Source: Platycnemis pennipes
Lineage: Eukaryota > Arthropoda > Insecta > Odonata > Platycnemididae
Direction: 5' to 3'
Assembly (NCBI GenBank): GCA_933228895.1
Contig: OW121848.1
Span: 94,197,470-94,261,469 of the forward strand
Length of the DNA: 64,000 nt
A model generated the notes under the pieces. The model worked only from the letters and a program-made list of their open reading frames with translations, was not told where the DNA came from and ran no database searches. Below are positions 1 through 12,200 of the stretch, one piece after another. The position numbers and the translations under genes are program-made. Position 1 is the stretch's first letter, and the number at the start of each line of letters is the position of its first letter.

Positions 1-1669
1 CAGTAGGAGACTTCGACCCATCTGTGAATACAGTGACAAAATTGGGGTGGTTGCCCAGGAACACAGAGAAGGCACGCTGGCACTCAGCAGCAGTGGTGGA
101 AGCCTTTGGACGATCACTTAGGAGCATCTTTATTATAGGAGTAGGAGTTAGCCATGGTGGGTGGTTAGATGACCTGACAGGGTATAAATCTGGTAGACCA
201 ACTCCTCGTTCTCGAATAAAATAGTTAAAATGCACATTGGCAGGCCGTGTGGCCTTTGTCTTATGGTTAAAAACATCTAAAAATCGTGGTTTTGAAAACA
301 AGTTAAAACATGGATGCGTCTTCATCGCTAAAACCTTTGAGGCGTAGTTGCATATTAGCAGGTTCCTCCTGATTTCCAAGGGTGGTTTGCCAGCATCGCA
401 GTGGATGCTTGGCACTGGGCTGGTGCGAAAGGCACCGGTGGCCAGCCTAAGCCCAGTGTTATGCAAAACTGTAAGGGTTCGCAGGTATGATTTACGGGTA
501 GCACCGTAAATAATAGACCCGTAGTCTAGTCTGGATCTAACTAGTGACCTATAGAGCAGGAGCATTGAAGTTCTATCCGCACCCCAGGATCTATTTGATA
601 ACACGCGTAAAATATTTAGGGAGGCTTGACATCTTGATTTTAAAAAACTAATGTGGCTCTTCCAATTCAGCCGCCTATCTAAAACCAAACCCAAAAACCG
701 GGCAGAATCTACACATTTTAATGTGTAGTTGCCTAGCCGTAGAGTAGGTTGAGGGAACACACCTCTTAACCTGTGAAAATGGATACAACATGTTTTTTCT
801 TTAGAAAACCGGTATCCGTTTTCCCGGGACCACGCTGATATCCTATTGAGTGTCATTTGCAGTCGTCGCTCAGCCATAGACATTTTGGCGGAACGGCAGA
901 ATATTGCCAAATCATCCACGAATAGCGATGCTTCCACTGGCGATTCTATACAGTCAGTTACGCATTTCATGGCAATAGCAAATAGAGTGACGCTTAACAC
1001 CGAACCTTGTGGGATTCCGTTTTCCTGTATGCAGGTATTGGAAAGGCGGATCCGCACCTTAAAAACTCGGTCACTCAGAAAATTTTGAACAAAAACAGGA
1101 AGATTCCCTTTAAAACCCCACTTATGTAGGGATTGAAGAATCTTGTAGCACCATGTTGTGTCATAGGCTTTCTCTGTGTCAAAAAAGATTCCAATTGCAT
1201 GTTGGCGAAGAACGAATGCTTCTTGGATGAAGCTCTCAATTCTCACTAAGTGATCCACAGTACTTCGGTGTTTCCGAAAACCACATTGTACGTCGGAGAG
1301 AAGGTTCCGCTTCTCCAAACACCAGATAAGTCTTCGATTGACCATTCTCTCCATTAATTTGCAAAGGCACGACGTGAGAGAAATAGGCCGATAATTCTCC
1401 ATCGATGATTTTTCTTTACCCTGCTTAGGTATCGGGACCACCACCGACTCATGCCAATTACTTGGGAAATCCCTGTCCTTCCATATGCGGTTACATGTGA
1501 GTAGCAATTCAACCAGTATTGGCCTGGGAGTATGCCGTAGGAAGGCATTATGTATTCCGTCGCTTCCCGAGGCAGTGTCTTTAAGGTTTTCAATTGCTGA
1601 CTGGAGTTCCCATAATGTGAACGGCGCATTGTGGCTGGCTCCTTCGGTATCCAGTTGCAGTCCAAATAA
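1..1669 (-). mobile_element. I-clade non-LTR retrotransposon, RT to start of RNase H, cut by window edge
   Basis: The minus strand is open for about 556 codons from a stop at 1670-1672 to the left edge. It encodes a reverse transcriptase followed by the start of an RNase H domain. Visible landmarks are a VPIPKQGK-type motif near 1440, the first catalytic block FFDTEKAYDTTW at about 1157-1186, a GIPQGSVLS block near 995-1021, and the second catalytic block FVDD at 911-922, where V replaces the usual A. A FTDGSKS RNase H start lies within the first 30 bases. The HNTGLRLATGAFRTSP stretch and the RNase H fit the I clade. No N-terminal endonuclease is seen, so the copy is 5'-truncated or decayed at about 1670. 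The long open frame suggests a fairly young insertion, downstream of or within the 3' part of the TAX1BP1-like gene. Confidence 0.85.
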
Positions 1670-1672
1670 TTA

Positions 1673-3015
1673 CTTATAACATGAAAGATAATGTCAAGGA
1701 CTGTAAATACAACCACGGATCAATTAAGTGAGTGAAAATATCATTTTAAATAGCTCTCTTGATAATATCTTTTCGCCATTCACCCAAAACACCCACAGCA
1801 TTGGTTAAACTAGGGTTCAATTTTTAGGAACTGGCTGTGGAATTATTATTTAAATATCTTTGATAGTAACAGGAGTTCGATGTAGCGAGTGGTTTTTTGG
1901 CTCCTGAGAGCTCTCCTTAAATAGAGGCTCAACTGTAAAACCAAAACTGGCAAGGAAGTACCTTTCAGCACCACAGGCAATACTGGACTCAGAGAGACAG
2001 TTCAGCACAGCTGGCATTATTTGTGATAAAATGAGAAATGGCTTCATCTGGAATGTGTTAAAATACCCATTTTTTAAATTAAAAAGTCTCTCTTCAGTGT
2101 CTGAAAGTGGTACCTAAGACTGCATGCAATGTGCATAACTTTGGATGTGAAGGTTCGCCCAGGATTTCTCCCCCAGGTGGCATTCTTTTGAGAGTGGGCT
2201 ATAACCAGCAAAGTAACCACACAGTTGACTCTCCAGAGGTCTCAAGTCTCTCTCAGGATCTTGTTGATTAGTCCATTTCTTTGGGACAAATGGGTGCCCA
2301 GCAGAGAAGTCTTGATGAGGTTATCCTCTGCTGTGGTTGTCCCTCATCATAGAATATTATGCTCCATAACCACGACCTGAGTTCAGAGTTGGCCTGACCA
2401 ACCTCCTCCCCAGACAAATAAGATATGGACTTTAGGGCAGAACTATGTCAGGGAGGGAGATTTTTCTCAGACACCCTGGAAAGGTGGTTGTGGCCTGGTC
2501 ATGTACATTACATTCTGCTGCCACAGTTTGTGGTGTTCTCAGTGCATCTCACTGGCACTGGCATTGGGCTTACTGGCAGTGTAGCAAACCAGGAGGTCAT
2601 AGGGCATCCATCCGCCACATACGAACTGTGTATTCGCTGGTTCATTATTGCCACACCAGTGGCATTAACATCCAATTTTATTATTAACAACACCCAAAAA
2701 GTAAGCATCTTTAGTTAAAAATTTTACATGAATAAAACGCAGGAATAAAGAGGAAAAAACTGACCAAGGATACCAACAAAAGAAACGAAAAGTAATAATA
2801 AAGTTGGTGGCAAACATGATCACATAGAGTGATTAAAGTAATAAATTCTGGCCTATTAGGTATGAAGACGAAACAATAACAAAAAAATGCTAACTCTGGT
2901 GGGTAACTCTGAGGCAGAATAAAAATAGTTCATAAGAGTTTTGCTAGCTAAGTTATCCACTCACAGCATAGATAATACTCAATGCCTAAGATTTATTCCC
3001 CAGCAGCTTACTTAC
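1673..3015. other. intron or 3' flank of the minus-strand gene, nothing recognised
   Basis: AT-rich sequence between the LINE and the last exon I can place. I looked on the minus strand for an exon that would accept the phase-2 end at 3016 and carry the C2H2-like fingers of TAX1BP1, and found none. Short ORFs at 2425-2718 show no family signature. Confidence 0.5.
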
Positions 3016-3214
3016 CCACTGCCCATAACTTTACTAGAAGTCAGGTCGGTTTTGTCACCTACTGATGAACTTCCTGCAGATGAACAACTTTCATCTCTTT
3101 TTTGGGCGGCGTTGTCTCCAACCTTTTGCTCACCAGTTTCACCATCAGTGGGCAGCACTCCAGGAGGTAAAACTCTTCTCGTATCCCTTGATTCTCTTTG
3201 TCTACTACCTCCAC
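3016..3214 (-). CDS. exon 9, acidic/Ser-rich linker, splices onward
   Basis: The acceptor is tccttcag and the donor is very strong (AGTGG/gtaagtaag). The exon is open in the one frame that joins exon 8. It encodes a low-complexity linker with ETGEQKVGDNAAQKRDES and SSAGSSSVGDKTDLTSSK. Such linkers sit between coiled coil and zinc fingers in the family. It ends in phase 2, so at least one more exon must follow to the left; I could not find it. Confidence 0.65.
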
Positions 3215-6200
3215 CTGAAGGACATATGAAAAAGAACAGAACATCATGAAAGAACAGAAGAGCAATGTTAATCACAACCCTTTTATTGCAGATGGGCCAA
3301 TCTATCAGCCCATTTAACTCACGTGAAAACTGCAGAGGGCTGATTTTTTGGCCGAGTTATTTTGGTATGTTTCTCAAGGTCTTAGTTATCTGTGGTGTGT
3401 GTAGGCTTTCTGAATCACATCGATGTTAGTGCTGACTCATGTGTTGGCGTATTTTTTTTTGGCTTTGTGTCAGCACATCCTCAGGCCTTCGCTGTGGCAC
3501 CATTTCTCAAAATGGTGCCACATTTTTAGAAAAAAACCCGAAATTTCGTTCAGCAGTAAATGGGTTAAGGGAACCTGTGGCAATTTTATTGGAAGACTAC
3601 TTGTAGACATATTGAAGGTTCACAAAAAACCCTATAAGGATGTAGTAAATTTAGAAAATTTTTCTGACTGTTGGCATTTTCTGAGGGTAACTTCTTCCAT
3701 TACGATTTCTATACAACAGGTTTGCCACCATTAACTTGTGTTGGGTCCAGAACTTGGTGTATCTTAGCATCAGGGATAAAAATGATGACAAGGACAAAAG
3801 GGAAGTGCAAACTACGCTGCAGTTGGATGTTTGAGAGACAAGGACACTACCAAGTACACATAACTGCATGATATGGTGAACCATACCAATATTCTAAGAA
3901 AACTTGAAAAAATTAGAAAAAATGTCCAAGAATGAGGTGAAAATCTCAGATAGGATGTTTCTACCTTGAAAAAAAAACAATAACAACATAAATGTATCCA
4001 TTCTTGAGTTATTCATTGCCATTACCAGGATAAAGGGTTAAACACCATTAAAACTTAATAAGTTACCCCTGAAAAACACTTAAAACTATTTGGGCAAAAA
4101 ATTTAAAGAGCCAACAAATTTCTAAATTAAAATTGATTAGGTAATCTGCTAAAATATCCATCAACTCCATTTTTAACAGCAAATGTCAGTAGTTTACCAT
4201 TCAGAAATATAATCTTCCACTCCAAATTACTTCTTACAATACCACATACTTTAACTCAGGAGAAAACACTATAACAGCATCCAGTCATGACTCCTAATTA
4301 TAACATTCATCCCTTATGCCCAGTACCAAATTTTCCAGGGACTTCACCTGAATCATCAGCACTGCCACTCCTTCCCCCAGAGTGCTGCCTCTTATTGAGC
4401 TTCCTCTCTGCTCGTACATGAGCAGCATACACCTTGCGATATTCTTCTGCTGCCATCTCAAGACGCAGCTGCATCTCAGTCACTTGCTCTTTCATCCTCT
4501 TCACTTCTTCCCGCTCAGTTTCCTGTGTTGAGTAATTGACAGTGTGTTACTAATGATGGCCAACGTATCTCCTTGGAAAGATATCATGACTAACAAAATG
4601 GTATTACCAAAAGTTTTGACTGCTTTTCATACTGAGCCTCAACTTCCACTGTTTGCTGCTGACTAACTTCCAGTTTCTTTTCAGTCACTATGAGCTTTTC
4701 ACGAAGAGATTTCAGGTCCTTTGTTTCACACTTTTCCTTGTCAACTGCTGTTTTCAATGTGGCAACTTCTTTCAAGGCCATGTTTAACTCTGTTGTTATC
4801 TGAGGAAGGCAATCACAAAGTCAAATATGAGTACATTATACGTATATTAGAGCAATGGGTATGGGGAGGAGGGGGTTCTCTAGGCTAAACTAACTCAGTT
4901 AAAATAAAGTTACCTCAAGTTCTTTGATAATTCGTATATAACGGCTTTTCTTCTCTGATGCAATTTGAATAAAAACAGACCAATTTTAAGTATTTTGCCC
5001 TCATTAGCACAAGTTCTTTGAGTACTTGTATGCAACAGCTTTTTGTCCCTAATGCAATTTGAATAAAAACAGACCATTTGAAGTATTTTGCCCTCGCTCA
5101 TAACTGCAACAACAAAGCAAAAAAATAAATCCCTCCCATAGTGGAATCTGGAAAAAAATATTTTTTCAGCTGCCTTATTACTCTATAAGGCAGCTATATT
5201 CAAGCATTGATTTAAGCTGTGATTTTCTCTTTCACAAAATTATATTCTTCATTCTAAGTTAACCTCATTCAGAATATATTACACACCTATATTTAAGTAA
5301 AATGCACCCACTTCATTAATGAAATGCCATCCCATGAATTCTTTCAACCCTACCCGAATAACCATTGCTGTCACTCAGGTGTTTGATGCCCCCAAAATCC
5401 AAATATAAGAAGTAAAACTATGAGATAAGAGGAGACTGAACAGCAAAAGATAGGTGTGAACATCTTAATTAAGGAAAGCTGCATAAGGAACGGAAAAGGA
5501 AAGATACCATGAATTTATTGATTAAATAGGACATAGGTAAAAGGTAGGGATGTGCGAGTAGCACTTTTTGACCTCGAGTCGAGTATCGAGTCGAGTTGTA
5601 AAGTACTCGCGAGTATCGAGTCGAGTCTGTACATTATTGTACATGAGTGAAGAGACCCAGTTCTTACTTAAGTCATCGCAATTAAAGTTATCCAGCAATC
5701 TATCAAATGGCAGGTCTACCTACCTAATGCATAGTTATAAACAGTCAAATTAATATGGCACGTAGCGCAGGCCAAAAGACATTATGGAAATTTTCCGGTA
5801 GCTCTCGAAATAAGAAAATTACCTTCATTCCTAGGATTACTCAAAAATGTGTAAATTAGCTTGCAGTACGGTACCTAGAGTGTACTTAGGCATAATATGA
5901 GGTTTATATGAGTGACATGCTCTATTAAATTTAAAGTAAGCCAGGAGGCAAAATATTTTTTCTTAAGGAATACATAAGCCTAATTAGAAGAGCAAATTCC
6001 TTATATATCGCATTCCTATGTATTTCTTTTCAGAGCTAAACGCTTTCTCAGTGATGTCGTGTATGCCGGGGTTAGTCCAACAGTACAGTGAATTTCATAC
6101 AATATGCCTTATTTGTGCAGTAAATATTTGATAAGCTCGCGCCTCAAATTTATGATTGGCCGTTAATTACATAGTTAGTTTTTTAACATATACTTTTCTT

Positions 6201-9200
6201 CCTCTTCCAATTAATGGCACCATCTCTTCAAAATCGGTGATTTCTGCCTAAACATGATAGAACTTAGAATCATAAAAAGGACCTGGGTCAATCACCCCCA
6301 TTTGCACGATGCATGAACACCCAATATCAGCACTGGTTATTTCCAATATCCATTAATGCAAGTTAATAATGTTTGAACAATGAATTTTCATTCACGGATG
6401 AATGTGAGCAGGTACATGAATTTTGTACAGAGTCCTGTGGATTAAAGTTTTCGATTTCTAAGGAAATATATTTGAACAAAAATTTATTATAGATAATTAT
6501 AATGTATACATATTTATAATTATCTATCTTAAGATATGACTAGGAACTTGAAATTAATGATGTAATTAATAATCCTAAATAGGAAATAAAAAAAATGGAA
6601 TAGTAAAACTTATAAGTTTTATACGATACATATATATCATCCATAATGCCCTTATAATAGGATGCCTACCATCCGTTACAAAATTTCCTTCACCCGTGAG
6701 TTTGAAGACCAATATCTCCAAGATGGCTAATGCGATTCTAAAATAAAGTATATCAAATTAAAGCTTGTTTATTTCTACGTTTACTGGTAGTATTAAAATA
6801 TTTTTACAATTTTTTTTACTGAAGCATGTGTTTAAGAACGGATTTTTAGCTAATTTTTTTTGATACCAGATGGATCAATCGAATTCGGGCATCGTAAGAA
6901 CAACAGATCGAGATATCAAACTTCCTTTTCACATATTGTAGCTAAGGGCTTTGTTAATAGTTATACGAAGTTTCATACTATTACGTTCATCAATATTTTT
7001 GTTATTGATGAATTTGTCAGACTGCGTTATTTTCCGTCCCGCACGCTTTCCGTTCCGGAAATCACCGTTTGGACCTTTCTCTTGCTCTCGAGTCATTAAT
7101 ATGAATCCACTTATGGAATCTCAGTAGAATTCGTTGATTATTTGATATCCATATATATTTATTTTCGGCTATAAAAGCATACTCAAATGTCCAGAGCATG
7201 CCTGGAAAGGTAGCGCGCGCGTGGAATCATCTGCTGCAAGCAGATCACCTATCGCTGTGAATGAGTCATGAGGACTCGACAATAGCAGAAAAAAGTATCG
7301 CCTTTAAGAATGCAAGTCAGTGTCATTTTAAGAACTGACGGTATCTTTGGAAGCATACCGTCATTATGCCTCCTCGCGCAAAGATTTTGGAGACGGAGTT
7401 GAAGATAATTTAAAATGCAATTTGTTTCTTTCGTCGAGAAGCCGAGGAATGTGGGGACAAAAGCTATCTCTCTTATCGCTGATTTTATTTTGGTGAATAC
7501 TGCAACTTATAAACTTTTATTCAAGCATAGGCAAGGATATTTTTCCTGTGCATACTAGAGAAATTTTCTCGCGTGGTGTTTGGTGCGCGCGGTACCTACG
7601 GTAGCTTACAACTTGACAACCTCGAGCAGCTTATCTCTCCTGGCCAAAAGTCCTGTCGTGTGGAGCTCGCTTTCCGAAATAAATATATACACGTTGAAAG
7701 CATATCTAATTCTCCCAATTTGTTAAGTCATTTTACACGTTCTTAGTTTTCAAACACGAAGAATACCATCAAAACGAATTAAATTTCCGACTTCCGCATG
7801 CTGAGATAGCGCATTTTTAAATATTATTCGTTACGTAATTAGTAACTGAGTAATCTATTTTAAACTTTGTTTAGTCTAAGATAAATATATGTTCCATATT
7901 TTATGCGAAGAAAAGAGAAGTGACTTTTCATGTGTATCTTCAAGTGGGCGTCAAACTTGCTTCTGGGAACTTGAATAATATCCGGCGTTTTTATCTGTCT
8001 CAGTCGAAAAATTAATTAATATAACAAGCTAAAAATATATTTTTGACATTATTAAACGTATAAATAAACAAGATTTAGTTCGATATACTTTATTTTAAAA
8101 TTGAACTACTCATTTTTGTGATCTAAACCTTCAAACTCAGGGGATGGAATTTTACAACGGACATTAGGTGCTTTGAGCTCGAATATGGTCCCCCACCCCA
8201 TACTTTTTCCGCGAATTTTTCGGCCAAAAAGGGGGGGCTAGCTATATTCGGAGGAATACGGTACATATGCGGTTTCATGGACCGTGTAACCACTGATTCA
8301 TCCATTGGTTCACGCAAACGTACATAAATCTGTTCGCGTAAACGTACATGAAACCATTCACGCAAATGTAAATGAACGTACGTAAGTACATGTTCGTACG
8401 TGTTATCTACCGTGTAACCAAAGATTTACTCGATTTTGATGATAGCGCTTCCTGTCGGCAGATTTCTGAACCTATTGGCCTTGGCGGCTCCGTCGACAAA
8501 AACTACTCGACTCGACTTTCGTAAAAATACTCGAGTGCTCGAGTCGAGTACCAACTACTCGACTCGACTCGAATTTTCGAGTACTCGCACATCCCTAGTA
8601 AAAGGAGATTAAGTGTGAATGGAGATATGAAATATTTTCCAGTTAATTGGACTTGCCTACCCATAAGGTGCAATGTGATTTTTAGGGTTAGATTTTTTTA
8701 AGAAGAAATAATAATCAAATTCTAATGTAAAAAAAATCATCAAGATAATATGGAATTTCTACATAATTCCACAAATAGCACCGGCATTCAAGTTATTCAT
8801 AAATTAAATGATGCTCGAAAATACACCGGTAGCTGCAGTCTGTAGTGAAGGCATATAGATGCACCACTCTGACAGAAATGCAAAATGGAATGCATGAATA
8901 ACCACCGCCAATATAATGCAAGTAGATGTAATGATACATATTTTAAAGAAAAAAAATTTGTTTGGGCCAAGAATTACAGTATTGTACAACTTCAACAAGA
9001 GACTTTTATGAAGTAAAGAATGCTATGGATGACCCAACATGATTTTTCATTCAAAATGTAGGTTAGTAAATGCAATTGAAATTCATTAATTCTGAGAACT
9101 CAGCTCACAAATGCAGAAAATCAGTTAAGCATTCAGAAATACATCTCCAAGGACAACACTGAAGAGATGACCATCAGCATGGAAAACCCTTTCAAAAATA

Positions 9201-12200
9201 AGGAAGAAATAGTTTATTCCATGGTAAAAAAATCTCTCATCAATTTACTGCTACAGTCAACTACTTACCATAAAGCACTACTCATAGAATAATGTCTGAG
9301 AATCCCATCATCAGAATTTCATTCAATTTTAGAAAAAAACATTCACATATTAGACTTACTCTTAAAATTTCTTCTTGCAAGGTCTTAACTTCTTTCTTTA
9401 AATTTTCTCTTTCCAGCAGCACTTCCTCAAGCCTCTTAGATAATTCTCCACCTCTTTGTGTTTCACTTCTCAGAAGTCCCAGCATGTGCTCTTTGTCCTG
9501 TGATCAAAAGCAATGCATATTACACATACTAACCACTTACTCCACTATAACTATGAACCACAAAATGGAAGAAATTTTGCTCTTTGATGTACCTTGAAGG
9601 AGATAAACTTGGCAATATAAGAAATGAGGAACCATTAATTTTGGTTCAATCAGTCCTGCTCTCTTTTGTGGTACAAATAAATTTCCCTGACTGAAACACT
9701 TCACATGTATTTGCTGATGTAGTACTGTATAGTGATGGGTAGGGACATGACATTTTCGCGAAACGTTTTTCGCGACAAGATTCACGAAATAAGCGACTTT
9801 AGGGTATAATCACGAAATTAACCGTGCCTTCTATGTAACGCGATTTTTTTAATGATATTTGAGATATTTTGCAAATGCCGAATTTTTGTAGCATGAAATA
9901 TTTTCTTTAGTGATGGCCGGATCGGATCTTTCATTTTTCTCGGTTCCGGATTCGGATCCAAAGACACGGGAGTAAAATCGGATCCGGATCTTTGAATTAA
10001 AATTTTTGCGGCTTAGCGATCGAAGTGCCCCGTGAATGGAATGTAGGTGCGGTAGATATTGACAAGAAGAGGATGTGTAACTAAGGTCACGTAATTAGAT
10101 GAAAACGTTCCCGTGCAACTAGAAGCAAAATAAAGAAATATGACTTTTTTCCCCCATTACCCCGGTATCGCGGGAATATATACGTAGGGTGTCATGTGGG
10201 TAGCCTACATTCGCCGGGATCAGTCGTACAACGAGAGTTAGTGTACTGTGCGAAGTTCGATCCCAATCGCAGTTTAATTTTTTCTTTCAGTCACTGCATC
10301 GAAAATGTTACCATATTCAATTTCAAACCATTACATCTACTCACTTTATTATACTTTGTTGTTTAAATTAGATTTACAAATGTACCACTCATAAATTAAG
10401 GATGGCCGGGTCGGATCCAAAGATCCACGGGTCTTTCATTTCCTGCGCTACTGAAATCATATCCAGGGACAGTAAAAATTCAGATCCGGATCGGAGATTT
10501 TAACATCTCGCGGCCTCGTGATCGATGCGCCCCGCGAATGGAATGTACGTATGGTAGATACCAACAAGGAGAAGTTAAGTAACTAGGGTCACGAAATGAG
10601 AAGAAGATTTTTTCTGTGCCACAAACGAGGAAAACAAAATAAAAAATACTTGTCTTGACCTTTTTCTCCATAGGCCCGGATGTGCGAGAAAAAAATTAAG
10701 CCGAATGTCATGTGGATCGCCTACATTCGCCATATTCCCGTGAACCTATGAGAGCGTAGTTGTTAAAAATGAGGGCTAGAGTACTGCCAGTCGCGAGTTC
10801 GATCCTTAACACTACCTAAGAATACAGCCGTGCTGTATTCCTAGGGTAATGCTAGTAGGCAGTTAATAAAAGTAGATTATCAGAAATTTCATGCCAAATT
10901 ATAAGTAAAAAAATTATTAAATTTGGCGAAAGGAAATGATTGGAAAAAATTTATATTACAGAATTAAATCGTGGAATCATTACGTTAACTTTACAGTGTA
11001 TTTTTGAGTGACGCATTTGTAAATCTAGTTGAAGCGATAGAAGTACAAAAAAGTCAGTATCCACATACTAAGGTTGGAAATGAAGGATGATAAAGTTTTT
11101 TATTCAATGGTTGAAAGAAAAAATTTAAAAAGCGTAAGAATTTAACTTCATTACCTGCAGTCCACTACTCCACTCTGTTATTGTTATTACCATTATCTCA
11201 TTAATTTGCCTTTAACTTAATTTTGCCTACTGTGTTTTTTATGTTGCGTAGGGTAGCCATAACTTCTGTATTGGATCTCAAATGTATGTTCTATTAACTG
11301 TTTGTTCACATTGGTATGAAGTCTTTATTAATAATATTTTTAAAAAACACTTCCTTTAAGACTCCTTTTTCCCAACATTAAACACAGCTTTCACCTTTTT
11401 AAAATTTTTTTACCGTATTATATTTTATTTACCGTATTTGTCATTTTTAAACACCGCTTTTGATGATTTTTATTTACCATTTTTCGGTGTCCCTAGTGAT
11501 GGGCAATGTGTGAGCGAATCAGGTCAAAAGAGTGACTCTGTAGATTGAGCCGCGAGTCATGAGAGTCATATTAACTGAGTCATGGCTCCCTCCACCATCA
11601 CCACACACAGCTCACAATGCCCGCTCAAAAGAGTCCTCGAGCTAAAAACTCAATAGAGCCTTTGAGCCCACAGCTCATAAGAGTCTCTGAGCCCACCACT
11701 CGAAAGGGACTTCCTCTCTTGGAGTCATGGCTGTGGTATGAGTAAAGGGAGTCCTTTATGATCAACAAATATGAAATGTTTCCATGCGTTCTACTGGGAA
11801 TTTGATGTTGGGGCAATGATAAAATGAATGGCTAATGAAATCTAAAGCAGGCCAAATTGTTACTGATAGGTGAAATAAACCGGCAGGGAGAAAAGTGTCA
11901 TAGATTTTGTTTTTAAGTGCTAATTTGTAAAAAAAAAGTATTAAGATTACTATGTATGTTGTGTTATAATTCCTAATGTTTGTAGATCACATTACCACTA
12001 AAAATTCATGAGTGAGCGGTGAGCCATGAGTCAGCTCATCTAAAAGTCACATTTCACATCACTGGTACTGTATCAAAATTTCAGCTGCTACATTAACAGG
12101 TGCAACATTAACTTTTATTTCTTCAATAGATGACTTAAATGCAGTAGTTAATCTTCTTGACAATGATAATAAGCAGTTGCTACCAAAGGGCCAAGAAACA

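Noticed and set aside
1354..1716. 120-codon minus-strand ORF
   Set aside because: It is a shifted frame over the I-clade RT; the true frame carries the conserved RT blocks.
2425..2718. 97-codon plus-strand ORF and its antisense partner near the gene's 3' side
   Set aside because: No family signature. The minus-strand reading was checked as a zinc-finger exon of TAX1BP1 and lacks the Cys/His pattern and phase.
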